Counted from the first letter of the stretch, positions 7,257 through 16,561 are shown. The stretch is DNA of 64,000 nucleotides from Lewinellaceae bacterium (GCA_020636375.1 JACJXZ010000016.1:221885-285884), one strand, 5' to 3'. A program made the numbers and translations. Notes: generated from the letters alone by a model not told the origin.

Positions 7257-9629
7257 ATGAGAACTACACTGAAACCACCTCGCCTGCCGGGGAAACTGTT
7301 GCTTTCAACCCTGCTCGGCGTTTTCCTTTTCCTTCCCGGCCTGCGGGGCCAGCACAACCTGGCGCTCTACCAGATGCAATCGCTACCCCAGTCGTTCGAA
7401 CTCAATCCCGGGCGCCTGCCCAAGGTCAAAGGCTACCTGCAGTTGCCCGGCTTGTCCGGCATTGGCGTGGGCGTGGGGAACAACAGCTTCGGCCTGGAAG
7501 AGCTGGGCCTGAAGATTTCCGACTTCGACCCTGGCATCAGCCTGGACACGCTGTTGGCCAAGGCAAACGACGACAACCGCTTAGGCCTCGACGGAAGCGT
7601 CCAGCTGTTTGGCCTGGGCTTTTCGGCGGCGAACGGCAAGGTATTTATCGGCCTGGGCGTCCGGGAACGGATCGAAGCCAGGGGCAGCCTCCCCAGAAGC
7701 GTATTCGTCCTGTCCGACGATATCAGCCGGGAGAATTTCGTGCCCGGGAAGGTTTATGATTTTTCCAACCTGGATTTCAGCCTGCTGCACTACCGCAGCA
7801 TTGGCCTGGGAGTAGGGATAAAAATAACCTCCCGCCTCTCCGCCGGCGCTCGTTTCAACTACCTGATGGGGCAGGAAAACCTCTGGACGGTCAACAACGG
7901 CTTCCGGCTGAATGCGGTGGGCGACCGATCGGTTTTCAATATTGACGGCGGCTTTGACGTCTATTCGGCAGGCCTGATTCGCCTTGCCGACGGGCCGGAC
8001 ATCTCCCAGTTGCTGGGGTCGGGGAATTCCGGCATGGCGGTCGACCTGGGCGTCAATTACCGCTACTCCAATAAATGGTCCTTCTCGGCAAGCGTCCTGG
8101 ACCTCGGGTCCATACGCTGGAAGACGGACGTCGCCGGCATCCGGTTTACCGAGACCGTCGGAGACCCCATTGACCAACTGGAGGAATCGGTATCGGAAAT
8201 GGCCGACGGCGGGCTGGAGAGCGACGTCGTTTACACCACGCCCCTGCCGCTCAAGGTATACCTCGGCGGCCAGTACCACCTCACCTCCCAGACCAGCCTC
8301 GGCCTGCTCTACAATGCCCGCGTCATCCAGGGGGCGACGGACAATGCCCTCAGCTTCTCATTCAGCACCTTCCTGCGCAACTGGATCGGCTTGTCGCTCA
8401 ACGCCTCGGCCTACAACCGGCGTTTCTTCAACCTCGGCGCCGGCCTGTCGCTCAACCTCGGGCCGCTGCAGGTTTTTGCCGTTTCCGACAACATCTTCGG
8501 CGTACTGGGCACCGGCCGCAGCCTGGACGCCCACGCCGGGGTGAACTTCACCTTCGGGTGGCACCCGAAAGAAACCATGCTGAAAGACGAGGAGCAGGTG
8601 GCCGTTGCGCCGGACATGAACCCGGCTTCCGTTGCAGAGGAGCCTGCGCTCCAGTCCCGGAAGGAAAGGCGCGCGGCGAAAAAAGCGGAGAAAGCTGCCC
8701 GGGCTGAGCAGAACCAGCCGGCTGCCAGCGAAGAACCCGTGGTGGCCGCGGCGGAAGCGCCGGCGCGCAAACCCCGCAAAGAACGGCGCCCGCCTAAGGC
8801 AAAGAAAGAGAAGGAACCGGACGTTGCCGCTCCGGCAACACCAGTCCAACCGGCGGTACAGGCGCCGCCCGCCAACCCGAACCGGGTTACCCTCGTAGCC
8901 AATGTCCGGGATTACGAAACCGATGAAATGGCGCCCCCTGTTTATCTCGACGTCTACAAAATAGAACCGGGGGGAGGGCAAACCATTGAGCGCCGGGATT
9001 ATTTCCCCAACGGTGCCTTTAACCTTACCCTGGAAAGAGATGCCCGCTATTTGCTGGATTTCAAGGTCCACGGGTATGAGCCGCTTCAGATCGAGGTTGA
9101 ACCATCGGCTGAATTTCAGGAAGGCGACAGCTTTGCGAAGCTCTTCTTCATCCGCAAAGAGCGGGAGCAACAGGCAGAACCCCAGCCAGTGCCTCCTGCC
9201 AGCCAGCCGGTCCCGGAAACAAAACCGCAGGAACCGGCCCGCCCCCAGCCAGTACAGGAACCTGCAGCCCCCGCCCGCCCGCAGCCGGCGACCGAACCTG
9301 CCGCGCCACCCCGCCCGCAGCCGGCAGCCCCGGCACCCGCCCGGCCCGCGCCTGCTCCCGCGCCTGAAAATGCTGCCAGCCAGCCCGGCGTTCCGGCAGC
9401 CCCGGCGGCCGGCCCCGAAACGCCGGCCCAGCAGGGGATACATCAGCTGACCGGCCGGACCAGCCTGCGCGAAAAGGCGACACACGAGTCGGCCGTGCTG
9501 CAGCGGCTGGCGGAGGGCCAGCGGGTGGAAGTCCTGGAAAAAACCAACAACTGGTGGTGGAAAGTGCGTTGCGACGGCCGCCTCGGTTATGTCAAAGCCC
9601 AGCTGCTTCAGCCTGCGGGCAACCAATAA
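7257..9629 (+). CDS. DUF5723 outer-membrane beta-barrel protein with Pro/Ala linker and SH3b domain
   Basis: A 790-residue protein. Signal peptide to about residue 31, then a DUF5723-type barrel (about 32-445) with repeated beta patterns such as LGVGIKITSRLSAGARFNYLMG and FSVSDNIFGVLG-like strands. Residues about 455-540 are Lys/Ala/Glu-rich. About 542-625 is a beta sandwich (VTLVANVRDYETDEMAPPVYLDV ... YLLDFKVHGYEPL) resembling modules of OmpA-associated proteins. About 640-725 is a Pro/Ala/Gln linker, and about 727-786 is a bacterial SH3 domain (GRTSLREKATHESAVLQRL). The SH3 end may bind peptidoglycan. DUF5723 proteins usually stop after the barrel, so this is an extended form. Confidence 0.8.
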   Translation: MRTTLKPPRLPGKLLLSTLLGVFLFLPGLRGQHNLALYQMQSLPQSFELNPGRLPKVKGYLQLPGLSGIGVGVGNNSFGLEELGLKISDFDPGISLDTLLAKANDDNRLGLDGSVQLFGLGFSAANGKVFIGLGVRERIEARGSLPRSVFVLSDDISRENFVPGKVYDFSNLDFSLLHYRSIGLGVGIKITSRLSAGARFNYLMGQENLWTVNNGFRLNAVGDRSVFNIDGGFDVYSAGLIRLADGPDISQLLGSGNSGMAVDLGVNYRYSNKWSFSASVLDLGSIRWKTDVAGIRFTETVGDPIDQLEESVSEMADGGLESDVVYTTPLPLKVYLGGQYHLTSQTSLGLLYNARVIQGATDNALSFSFSTFLRNWIGLSLNASAYNRRFFNLGAGLSLNLGPLQVFAVSDNIFGVLGTGRSLDAHAGVNFTFGWHPKETMLKDEEQVAVAPDMNPASVAEEPALQSRKERRAAKKAEKAARAEQNQPAASEEPVVAAAEAPARKPRKERRPPKAKKEKEPDVAAPATPVQPAVQAPPANPNRVTLVANVRDYETDEMAPPVYLDVYKIEPGGGQTIERRDYFPNGAFNLTLERDARYLLDFKVHGYEPLQIEVEPSAEFQEGDSFAKLFFIRKEREQQAEPQPVPPASQPVPETKPQEPARPQPVQEPAAPARPQPATEPAAPPRPQPAAPAPARPAPAPAPENAASQPGVPAAPAAGPETPAQQGIHQLTGRTSLREKATHESAVLQRLAEGQRVEVLEKTNNWWWKVRCDGRLGYVKAQLLQPAGNQ

Positions 9630-9662
9630 GCGTTATTTGTCAACCTGAAAAAATAAGCACCT

Positions 9663-11138
9663 GTGAAAAAAATAAATGCTTTCAACCTGAATTCAGGGCT
9701 CCTGGCCGCCCTGGTCCTGCTGCTCTTCCCCGCCTGTTTCAAAGTGGAGGGAGAGCTGCCGCCCCTGTTTTCGGCGCCCGATTTCCATCTCAGTTTCTTC
9801 CGGCCGGCAGATCCGGATTCCGGACAGGGCAACTACCTCCAATCCTCCATACAGGTAGGGGAGGGGTTCCACTTCGGTACGTTCGGCTATTTCAATGACA
9901 ATGGCTTCCCCTCAATGGTTACCAGCCTCTACCTGGCGGATGAGGTCTCCTTTGAGGACGAGAGCGCACAGCAGGAGAGCATCCTCCTGCTCGACCCCGT
10001 CGGCCAGCCAGCCTTCGTGTACGATATCGACGCTCAGACCGGGCAGAAGGGCCAGGCCATGGTCGAGTTCGAGCCGGCGGCGCCCGGAATGTTTTATATG
10101 CGTTTTTATTACTACGACTGGGAAAACCGCATCGGCACCTTGCTGATGGAAATGATGGTGGAACGCCAGGGCGATGAATGGATCACCACCACCACTTTCC
10201 TCACCGACAACGCCAACCTGGAAGGCCTCAGAGGGCCGAGCCGGAAAGGCGGCAGCTTTGCTGCCCCTATCCGCCGCCTGGAAGAGCTACGCAGGGGGGG
10301 ATACGAGGTGTCGAACCGCGGCGGGCTTTTGGACGACTGGGTACAGAGCATGAACAACCTGGTGCAGAATGACATCGGCAATTTCCTTAGCGAAACGGTC
10401 CAGTCGGTAGGCATTGCCGGCCTCGTCGTCGGCGGCATCGGGACGCTGGCCGGCTCGCCGGCCGCCGGGGTCATCCTGATCGGCGGCTTTGCCCTCACAA
10501 CCGTGGGTTATGCCGTGGAATACCTGCAAACCAACGCCTGGGATAACCTCATGCAGGAGATCGGCCAGCATGTGGACGAGTACACTCAGGAGGTCCGGGA
10601 GTTTAGCGACGGAATCGTCGAAACCCTCCAGGGTTACGATTTTTCCCTGGACGAATACTGGAACCAATTCAGCGATTTCCCTACTGTCCGGGAACTGATC
10701 GACAACTTCACCGAAAATGAAATCCCCTCCTTTTGGGAGGACCTGGATGACCTGCCCGATACGGAAGGCGTCGTACACGTCGCCCTCTCCTGGAACACCA
10801 ACCTGACAGACATCGACCTGTGGGTGACGGACCCCTTTGGCGAGCGGATCTACTACGAATACCCTTCCTCCGCTTCCGGCGGCTACCTCGACCTGGACGA
10901 CGTGGACGGCTTCGGCCCGGAAAACATCTACTGGGCCAACGGCGCGCCGGACGGGGACTACCTAGTGCAGGTCCATTATTACGGCTGCGACGAATCGCTC
11001 TGCCCGGGGACGCAATATACCGTCAAGGTGTCGAACGGCCTGGGCGACGTGCGGTCTTTTGAAGGCACCTTGAATGCGGTGGACGTCGTGCACAACGTGG
11101 TTTCTTTCCGGAAGAACGGAAAGGATTTGGAATTCTGA
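9663..11138 (+). CDS. Lipoprotein with internal hydrophobic hairpin and C-terminal DUF2135 (YfaP-like) domain
   Basis: A 491-residue protein starting with GTG 33 bases after the DUF5723 gene, so probably the same operon. Lipobox LLLFPAC near residue 25. An N-terminal beta-rich domain is followed at about 245-290 by a Gly-rich hydrophobic stretch (VGIAGLVVGGIGTLAGSPAAGVILIGGFALTTVGY) that could form a membrane hairpin, unusual in a lipoprotein. A helical segment leads to a C-terminal domain (about 365-490) matching DUF2135: HVALSWNTNLTDIDLWVTDP, then a GDYLVQVHYYG strand. Such domains accompany secreted von Willebrand-type proteins. Function is unknown. Confidence 0.7.
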   Translation: MKKINAFNLNSGLLAALVLLLFPACFKVEGELPPLFSAPDFHLSFFRPADPDSGQGNYLQSSIQVGEGFHFGTFGYFNDNGFPSMVTSLYLADEVSFEDESAQQESILLLDPVGQPAFVYDIDAQTGQKGQAMVEFEPAAPGMFYMRFYYYDWENRIGTLLMEMMVERQGDEWITTTTFLTDNANLEGLRGPSRKGGSFAAPIRRLEELRRGGYEVSNRGGLLDDWVQSMNNLVQNDIGNFLSETVQSVGIAGLVVGGIGTLAGSPAAGVILIGGFALTTVGYAVEYLQTNAWDNLMQEIGQHVDEYTQEVREFSDGIVETLQGYDFSLDEYWNQFSDFPTVRELIDNFTENEIPSFWEDLDDLPDTEGVVHVALSWNTNLTDIDLWVTDPFGERIYYEYPSSASGGYLDLDDVDGFGPENIYWANGAPDGDYLVQVHYYGCDESLCPGTQYTVKVSNGLGDVRSFEGTLNAVDVVHNVVSFRKNGKDLEF

Positions 11139-11183
11139 TCTTTTATGCAGCAGTTCTCGTTTTAGAATGCCACTAAACCACTA

Positions 11184-11371
11184 AGGGTTGTGGAAAGAAT
11201 AACTTATAACACTTGGCTGCTTCTTTTGGCGCTATACTTCCCCGACACTGCGTGTGCGGGGCAGGCAGTTACAAATACTCGCCGTAGCTTTGGCTATGGC
11301 TGCGTTTTGTGCCTCGTCTAGCACCAAAATAAGCAACCCAATTATTTATAACTTATTCTTTCCACAACCCT
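11184..11371. repeat. 188-bp inverted-repeat element (MITE-like)
   Basis: The outer arms AGGGTTGTGGAAAGAATAAC at 11184 and its complement ending at 11371 match over 26 bases with one mismatch. Inside, TGCTTCTTTTGGCGCTA pairs imperfectly with TAGCACCAAAATAAGCA, and the core holds two smaller hairpins (CCCGACAC/GTGTGCGGG and GCCGTAGC/GGCTATGGC). A TAA triplet stands on each side and may be a 3-bp target duplication. No coding capacity. It sits between two same-strand genes. Confidence 0.6.
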
Positions 11372-11528
11372 AAGGCACGAAATCCCACAAAATTTAGTGC
11401 GGATTTCGTGCCTGCCTGCCCGTGAGGCCACGGCCGAGCAGGCAGGTTTTTGTGCTTTTGTGGCTGAATTTCAGGCATCATTTTGCCAAAGCGAGAATCG
11501 CTGTCTTATCTTTACCCTCAAAAAGCAC

Positions 11529-11978
11529 ATGTCTCAACCTCGCCTCCATGCCGCCCTCCGCCAGCCCGCCATGTTTATGGCCCTGCTGCTCATCGGATAC
11601 CTGCTCTCCTGCCACACCCAGGACAAAAAGGCGGCCGCTGCGCCCCTCAACCCCAACGGCGACAGCGAGCTGGCCCTGCTCATGCGCGCCATGTTCGACG
11701 ACGCCCTGCTCATGAAACAGCAGATCGAACAGGGCGAACAGCCCCGACCGGCCCTCGACTACCAGAAGATCCTCACTGCTGAGGCCACGGAGCCGGAGAA
11801 GGCAGCTTCCGACACATACAAGGTACACGCCCTGTCGTACCTGCAAACCATCAAGGCGTTGCAAGGCGCCGACGCCCCGCAGGCGGCTTCCCTCTACAAA
11901 AATATGGTCAACAGCTGTATGGGCTGCCACCAGGCACTCTGCCCCGGGCCGACGGTGCGGATCAAAAAGTTATATTGA
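11529..11978 (+). CDS. Lipoprotein with C-terminal CxxCH haem-binding motif (cytochrome c'-like)
   Basis: A 149-residue protein. The frame is open from 11397, but MSQPRLHAALRQPAMFMALL at 11529 begins a lipoprotein signal ending in YLLSC, so that start is preferred. The mature part is helical (ALLMRAMFDDALLMKQQIEQ, and a region ending SLYKNMVNSC) and carries a single CMGCH haem attachment site about 15 residues from the C-terminus, as in class II cytochromes c. It probably holds one c-type haem at the periplasmic face. Partner and redox role are not evident from neighbours. Confidence 0.7.
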   Translation: MSQPRLHAALRQPAMFMALLLIGYLLSCHTQDKKAAAAPLNPNGDSELALLMRAMFDDALLMKQQIEQGEQPRPALDYQKILTAEATEPEKAASDTYKVHALSYLQTIKALQGADAPQAASLYKNMVNSCMGCHQALCPGPTVRIKKLY

Positions 11979-11985
11979 TGAACGC

Positions 11986-12080
11986 TAAGTATATGGACTG
12001 AATTAATGAATGAGTGAATGACTGAATATCCGGGGGCTTAGAGTCTGTTTTATGTAACATTATTTGTGTCCAGGTACTTA
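11986..12080. mobile_element. 95-bp MITE-like element, copy 1 of 2
   Basis: The ends TAAGTATATGGAC and GTCCAGGTACTTA are inverted repeats of each other (two mismatches). The interior contains ATGAATGAGTGAATGACTGA, then GGGGGCTTAGAGTC and CATTATTTGTGTCC. A second copy with roughly 80 percent identity by eye lies at 48144-48237. Both begin 7 bases after a stop codon. No coding capacity; the mobilising transposase is not in the window. Confidence 0.7.
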
Positions 12081-12089
12081 ACAGGTAAT

Positions 12090-13187
12090 TCAGGGACGGT
12101 GTACCATCACCCTTTCCACCTGTTTCCGTTGTTCTGTCCGTATTTCCAGAAGATAAACGCCCGGGGGCAGGCCGGCAATGCTGAGGCGGCCTTCGCGGGC
12201 CAGCCCGGGCCGCCCTTTCCGCACCGCCTGCCCGGCCGCGTTGAAGAGCGCCAGTTCAAAACGGGCCGGCCGTTCCAGCCGCACCTGCAGCTCATCCCGG
12301 GCAGGGTTGGGGAAAACCCGGGCAAAGGCTGTGGGCGCTGCCGGCTGCCGGCTTCCGACCATCAGCGTATCTCCCCGCGTTTTCAGGGCGATCACCTGCT
12401 CGCGGGTATTGATGAGCAGGGCGCTGTCGATGTTGGCGGGCGCTTCGCGGAGGATGATCATGTCCTCCATGACGATGAACATCTCGGCGAGTTTGCGGGA
12501 GGTGTTCAGGGCGCCCATTCCCCGGCCGGCGGCTGCGAATTCGATGCGGCCGGGCCCTGCCGACCGCCAAAAGCGGGCCTGGGTTTCGGTAGCGGCGACG
12601 AACATCAGGTCGCCGGGCACGGTATCGGGGAAAATCCGGATGGGCGGCACGATAGGCAGGGTGTCCAGCCCCCCGATGCTGAAGGCGATGCCCAGGGGCA
12701 GGCCGGAGGGCGGGAAGGCGTTGGGGTCGGGCACGATGTACTCCACGATCAGCCGGACAGTATCGCCGGGGCTGGCCGTTTGCGGCTCGAACCGCAGCTG
12801 CAGCTCGGGTGGCGTTTCGACAAAGAGGGTGTCGGGCAGGAGATAGGGGCGGGGTTCCGGGATGGAAAGGAATTGGGTGCTGTCGTAGTTGAAGGGGATG
12901 GCTTCGAGGTCCAGGCTGTCGATCAGGCCGTTGCCGTCGGCGTCCACAAACCCCAGGTTGACGCCGCTGACGGGCAGGGCGTCGGCCCAGGGCAGGTTGG
13001 GCTGCGGGATCCACTCCAGGGAAGCCGGGTCGCGGGGCGGGCCGAAGCGGTTGTAGGCTACGCCCAGCGGCAGCAGGTCGATGTGGTTGGCGGTGCCGTC
13101 GTTGTTGAGGTCGCCGGGGAACATGACCTGGGCGGTGCCGGAGGTGGCGAGGGTTAATGCAAGGGCGAGTGGTAAGAAACGGTTCAT
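12090..13187 (-). CDS. T9SS-sorted secreted protein with dockerin-like calcium repeats
   Basis: A 365-residue protein. An upstream ATG at 13238 overlaps the next gene, whereas MNRFLPLALALTLATSGTAQ at 13187 is a clean signal peptide. Directly after it, GDLNNDGTANHIDLLPLG and later VDADGNGLIDSLDLEAI are two EF-hand-like dockerin loops. A middle beta domain precedes the C-terminal T9SS domain (VFPNPARDELQVRLE ... LPPGVYLLEIR). The dockerin type repeat may pair with cohesin-like surface proteins such as the one at 31689. Divergent from the gene at 13230. Confidence 0.78.
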   Translation of the reverse strand: MNRFLPLALALTLATSGTAQVMFPGDLNNDGTANHIDLLPLGVAYNRFGPPRDPASLEWIPQPNLPWADALPVSGVNLGFVDADGNGLIDSLDLEAIPFNYDSTQFLSIPEPRPYLLPDTLFVETPPELQLRFEPQTASPGDTVRLIVEYIVPDPNAFPPSGLPLGIAFSIGGLDTLPIVPPIRIFPDTVPGDLMFVAATETQARFWRSAGPGRIEFAAAGRGMGALNTSRKLAEMFIVMEDMIILREAPANIDSALLINTREQVIALKTRGDTLMVGSRQPAAPTAFARVFPNPARDELQVRLERPARFELALFNAAGQAVRKGRPGLAREGRLSIAGLPPGVYLLEIRTEQRKQVERVMVHRP

Positions 13188-13229
13188 TTTTGTAATATTG
13201 AGCCAGGAAAGGATCAGGATAGAAATACT

Positions 13230-14663
13230 ATGCATCAAAGCAAATTAATAGAATTACTGCGCAAGCTTTCCACCCGGCAGCTGAGCCGGTTTGGAGATTT
13301 CCTGCAATCGCCTTACTTTAATAAAAATACAGAAAATAAGCTGTTTTTCAACTATTTACAAGCTTTCGTCCCCGGCTTTGACCACCCGGAGCTGGAAAAA
13401 GGCGCCGTGATCCGGGCCAATCCTACGGAGAGTGGCCTGGACGAAGGGGCGCTGGCCTACCGCATGAACGAGCTGATGCAGTTGCTGGAGGATTTCCTGG
13501 CGGCAGAGCGCCTCCGGGAACAGCCCCTGGAGGCACAGTTCGCCCTCATGGAGGCCTACCATCAGATGGGGCTGGACAAACACTACAGCACCGTCCGGAA
13601 AAGAGCGCGGAAATTGCTGAAAAAGTATCCGTACCAGGACGCTGCTTACCTGCAGGCGCGGTATCGGCTGGCCGATATAGAAGATCGCTATGCCCAGCAG
13701 TACGAGCGCCGCTACCGGGAGGAACTGCAGCAGGCGGCTGACGCGCTCGACCGCGCCTATCTGGCGGAAAAGCTCCGCTACAGCCTGGAAATGGTCAACG
13801 CTGCCCAGATGCTCGACATCCAATACAGCCTCCACCTGGGCGAGGCCGTGCTGGGCTGGCTGAAGGACAACCCTCTCCACGACGCCCCCAGGGTGGACAT
13901 ATACCTCAACGCCCTGCTGATGCTGCAGCAACCGGAAAAGCAGGAATATTACCATAAGTTATACAGCCTGCTCCGGGACAACGAGGCTATCCTGCCGCCT
14001 GAAGAAGTGAAAAACCTCTACGCCTACCTGCTCAACTACTGCACCCGCCGCATCAACCACTACCGCGATAAGTCCTACCTGGCTCATTTCCTGGACATCA
14101 ATCAGTACCTGCTCGACAAGGGGATGTTGCTGGAAAATGGCCGCCTGGCACCCTGGCGTTACACCAACCTCATCACCGCAGGCCTGGCTACCGGCCGGCC
14201 GGAATGGGCCAAGAGCTTCCTGGAAAAGTACAAAAAACTGCTGCCCGAAGATTTCCGCGACGATATATATCACTTCAACCTGGCCCACCACCTGTATTAT
14301 ACAAAAGACTACGGCCGGGCCCAGGTGCTGCTCAACCAGATCGACCTGCGGGATGCTCTGCTCGCCATCAGCGCCAAAAACCTGCTCGCCAAAATTTATT
14401 ATGAGACAGGCCAGACGGAATTGTTGCTTTCCTTCCTGGAGGCCTACCGCATTTACCTGTACCGGCAGGACCTGGTCAAACCCAAACTCAAGGAGCAGGC
14501 CCGCAACTTTATCGACTTTACCCGCAAGCTCGCCAAGCTGGCGCTGTTCGAAACGGAAAAACGGCAGGCGCTGGCCGACAGCCTGCCGCCGGCGACGGAG
14601 ACTTTCGAGCGGGAGTGGCTGCTGGCCATGTTTACGAAACACCTTAAAGGGGATGGGCGTTAG
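13230..14663 (+). CDS. Conserved helical (TPR-like) protein of unknown function
   Basis: A 477-residue soluble protein, almost entirely helical, with repeated amphipathic helix pairs suggestive of tetratricopeptide-like folding (for example AYLQARYRLADIEDRYAQQYERR and LRDALLAISAKNLLAKIYYETGQ). No signal peptide, membrane segment or catalytic motif. The opening HQSKLIELLRKLSTRQLSRFGDFLQSPYFNKN resembles a protein type that I associate with Saprospiraceae-like genomes, but without an assigned role. It is divergent from the T9SS cargo gene, with a 42-base intergenic space. Confidence 0.6.
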   Translation: MHQSKLIELLRKLSTRQLSRFGDFLQSPYFNKNTENKLFFNYLQAFVPGFDHPELEKGAVIRANPTESGLDEGALAYRMNELMQLLEDFLAAERLREQPLEAQFALMEAYHQMGLDKHYSTVRKRARKLLKKYPYQDAAYLQARYRLADIEDRYAQQYERRYREELQQAADALDRAYLAEKLRYSLEMVNAAQMLDIQYSLHLGEAVLGWLKDNPLHDAPRVDIYLNALLMLQQPEKQEYYHKLYSLLRDNEAILPPEEVKNLYAYLLNYCTRRINHYRDKSYLAHFLDINQYLLDKGMLLENGRLAPWRYTNLITAGLATGRPEWAKSFLEKYKKLLPEDFRDDIYHFNLAHHLYYTKDYGRAQVLLNQIDLRDALLAISAKNLLAKIYYETGQTELLLSFLEAYRIYLYRQDLVKPKLKEQARNFIDFTRKLAKLALFETEKRQALADSLPPATETFEREWLLAMFTKHLKGDGR

Positions 14664-14691
14664 GTGGTTGTTGCAGCTTGTTTACTGACCT

Positions 14692-14910
14692 ATTGGAACA
14701 AGCGGGATCGCCTACGTGATGGTTCGGGCGGAGTGGAAGAACAAAGGGCTGGGCGTCGTCGTCTTGAAACAAATATTGTACTGCCTTGCCGAACAGGGGT
14801 ATCGGAAAGTTCGGGCGGTCATCTCAGAAGGCAATATGCCCTCCGAGCGGATATTCCGGCGCGCAGGTTTTGAGCGGGTTGGGGTTGATGGGTTTTTCTT
14901 AATAATAATG
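14692..14910 (+). pseudogene. GNAT acetyltransferase, C-terminal fragment
   Basis: An in-frame stop lies just upstream, and the readable part gives GIAYVMVRAEWKNKGLG, followed by the helix and the AVISEGNMPSERIFRRAGF motif, ending near RVGVDGFFLII. That is the acetyl-CoA pyrophosphate-loop region (R/Q-x-x-G-x-G/A equivalent KNKGLG) and the end of a GNAT fold. The N-terminal half of the enzyme is missing, so this is a truncated relic. Confidence 0.6.
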
Positions 14911-14949
14911 TCGGACGGAAGGTTGTTCTGGCAAAGGACGGCGGCAATG

Positions 14950-15090
14950 CAGGAATTGGTGTTTCTTCCCCATCTACAGGGTAGCGCGATTTGTATAATG
15001 CCATCACCCCCTTGCCGTTCGCCACATGCACTGCCGTGCCGTCGTAGCAGTAGAGGTCGAGTGTATTCCATTCACCCGGCGGGTTTTCCG
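14950..15090 (-). pseudogene. DUF1080 (3-keto-disaccharide hydrolase-type) fragment
   Basis: On the minus strand the frame reads NPPGEWNTLDLYCYDGTAVH, then VANGKGVMALYKSR and PVDGEETP. This is the typical GEWN-T-L-C-DGT-V-H-NG-V core of DUF1080 glycan-processing proteins. The family needs roughly 200 residues; only about 45 remain, bounded by a stop upstream and unrelated sequence downstream. Confidence 0.6.
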
Positions 15091-15204
15091 CATCCGGTAA
15101 TTATGATCGCGGCACGAATGCTCACCGGCAAAACGATAAGGCTTTTAATTAACAGAGTAATAACCCTACCTTACCACGGCCTCCGATCCGGAGGATCGGG
15201 GCCA

Positions 15205-15566
15205 CTACTCCACCACCGTATTGCTCACAAAAGCGATCCGCTTTCCATCCGGCGAACAGCTCGGCGCGTTGATGGCGCCCTGCCGGCCATAAAGATAGGC
15301 AATGTCTCTTGGCCTGTCCCCCTCTGCCGACATTTTCCGGATATATACTTGTTTGTAAAACGGGTGTTCCGCTGCCGGCACCTCGGGCAGGCAAGAGAGG
15401 AGAACGATCCATTGGCCGTCGGGCGAGAAGTGCGGGAACCAGTTCTGGAAATCGTCGTCGGTGAGTTGCTCCGGCTTACTGCCGACGGGCCTCCTGCGCA
15501 ACAGCTCCATCGGGCCGGTGCGGGTGGAGTTGAAGTAGATGTATCGGCCGTCGTCGAGGGATTTAT
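15205..15566 (-). pseudogene. TolB/PD40 beta-propeller protein, C-terminal fragment
   Basis: The readable frame begins SLDDGRYIYFNSTRTGPMEL and continues with HFSPDGQWIVLLS and CSPDGKRIAFVSNTVVE, then a stop. These are three blades of a PD40 (TolB-like) propeller. The preceding blades and any signal peptide are absent upstream of about 15566, where the sequence becomes non-coding. It is the third truncated gene in one kilobase. Confidence 0.6.
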
Positions 15567-15742
15567 GATATTGGGATGAACAAGGGCGCGATTCCTTTTT
15601 GTATCTCTTGCTCGGTTTTAGGCCTTAGGCTATAGGTTTTAGGGGGCAACCCAGGCCTAATCGGGCACTCAACAGGCCCCTAACGCCCAAATCCTCCCAA
15701 CACCGGAGGGGTTGCCATTTAGCATCGCACCCATAGCATTGC

Positions 15743-16561
15743 TTAAAACCCCATCGGGTCCGGCCACCGGAACGCATACCCCAGCGCCTTTCTGACCTTC
15801 CCGTTCGAAACGATCTTATAGGCCAGCTGCTCTCCGGCGCGGAAGGTGGGCGGCGCCAGGCCCTGTTTTTTTGCCTGGGCCGTGTAGAATTCCGCGCGGG
15901 TGGGGTGCAGGCCTGCGCACACGTTGAAGGTTTGGCCCCAGGCGCGCTGCCTGATGACGGCCTCGATGACGCCGATGCAGTCGTCGAGGTGTACGAGGTT
16001 GACCGGCGCTTTCCCGTTTGGCACGTCCTTTTTGCCGGCCAGGAAGCGGCCGGGCTGGCGGTTGCCGCCCACCAGGCCGCCCAAACGCAGGATGGTGGCC
16101 CGGGGCCGTTCCAGCAGGGCCAGGTAGCGCTCGATGACTACCAGCGCCCGGCCGGAAGCGGTAGATGGGGCCGGCTCGTCTGCTTCGGTTACTTCCCGGT
16201 TCTCATCCCCGTACACGCTGGTGGAACTGACGAAGATCAGGTATTCGATTGCCCCGGAGTGGATGTGTTCTACCACCGCTTTCACCTGTTGGGGGTACTG
16301 TTGCTCTACCTCCGGGTTGCGCCTCCCTCCCGGCGGGATGTTGAGGATCAGCAGGCCGGCGTCGAAAAAACTTTCCTTTTGGGGGCCTTCCACTTCTTCG
16401 TTCACCTGGATCAGGTAGGGTTCGATGCCCTGCTGCCGGATGGCCGCCAGCTTTTCCGGGCGGGTGGTAGAGCCTTTCACTTCGTAACCCTTTTGCGCCA
16501 GCGCTGCTCCCAGCGGGAGCCCGAGCCAGCCGCAGCCTAGTATGGAGATTCGGTTGATCAT
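15743..16561 (-). CDS. NAD-dependent epimerase/dehydratase-like SDR (YeeZ type)
   Basis: A 272-residue extended short-chain dehydrogenase. The start MINRISILGCGWLGLPLG gives the Rossmann nucleotide motif GxGWLG at residues about 8-13. The frame is open further upstream, but that part reads repetitive non-protein sequence. The active-site region FVSSTSVYGDENREVTE contains Ser-Ser-Thr and the catalytic Tyr within SVYG, and LRLGGLVGGNRQPGRFLAGK is typical of YeeZ-like proteins. Substrate unknown. It is followed upstream in the same direction by the beta-helix lipoprotein gene, with a gap of about 100 bases. Confidence 0.82.
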   Translation of the reverse strand: MINRISILGCGWLGLPLGAALAQKGYEVKGSTTRPEKLAAIRQQGIEPYLIQVNEEVEGPQKESFFDAGLLILNIPPGGRRNPEVEQQYPQQVKAVVEHIHSGAIEYLIFVSSTSVYGDENREVTEADEPAPSTASGRALVVIERYLALLERPRATILRLGGLVGGNRQPGRFLAGKKDVPNGKAPVNLVHLDDCIGVIEAVIRQRAWGQTFNVCAGLHPTRAEFYTAQAKKQGLAPPTFRAGEQLAYKIVSNGKVRKALGYAFRWPDPMGF

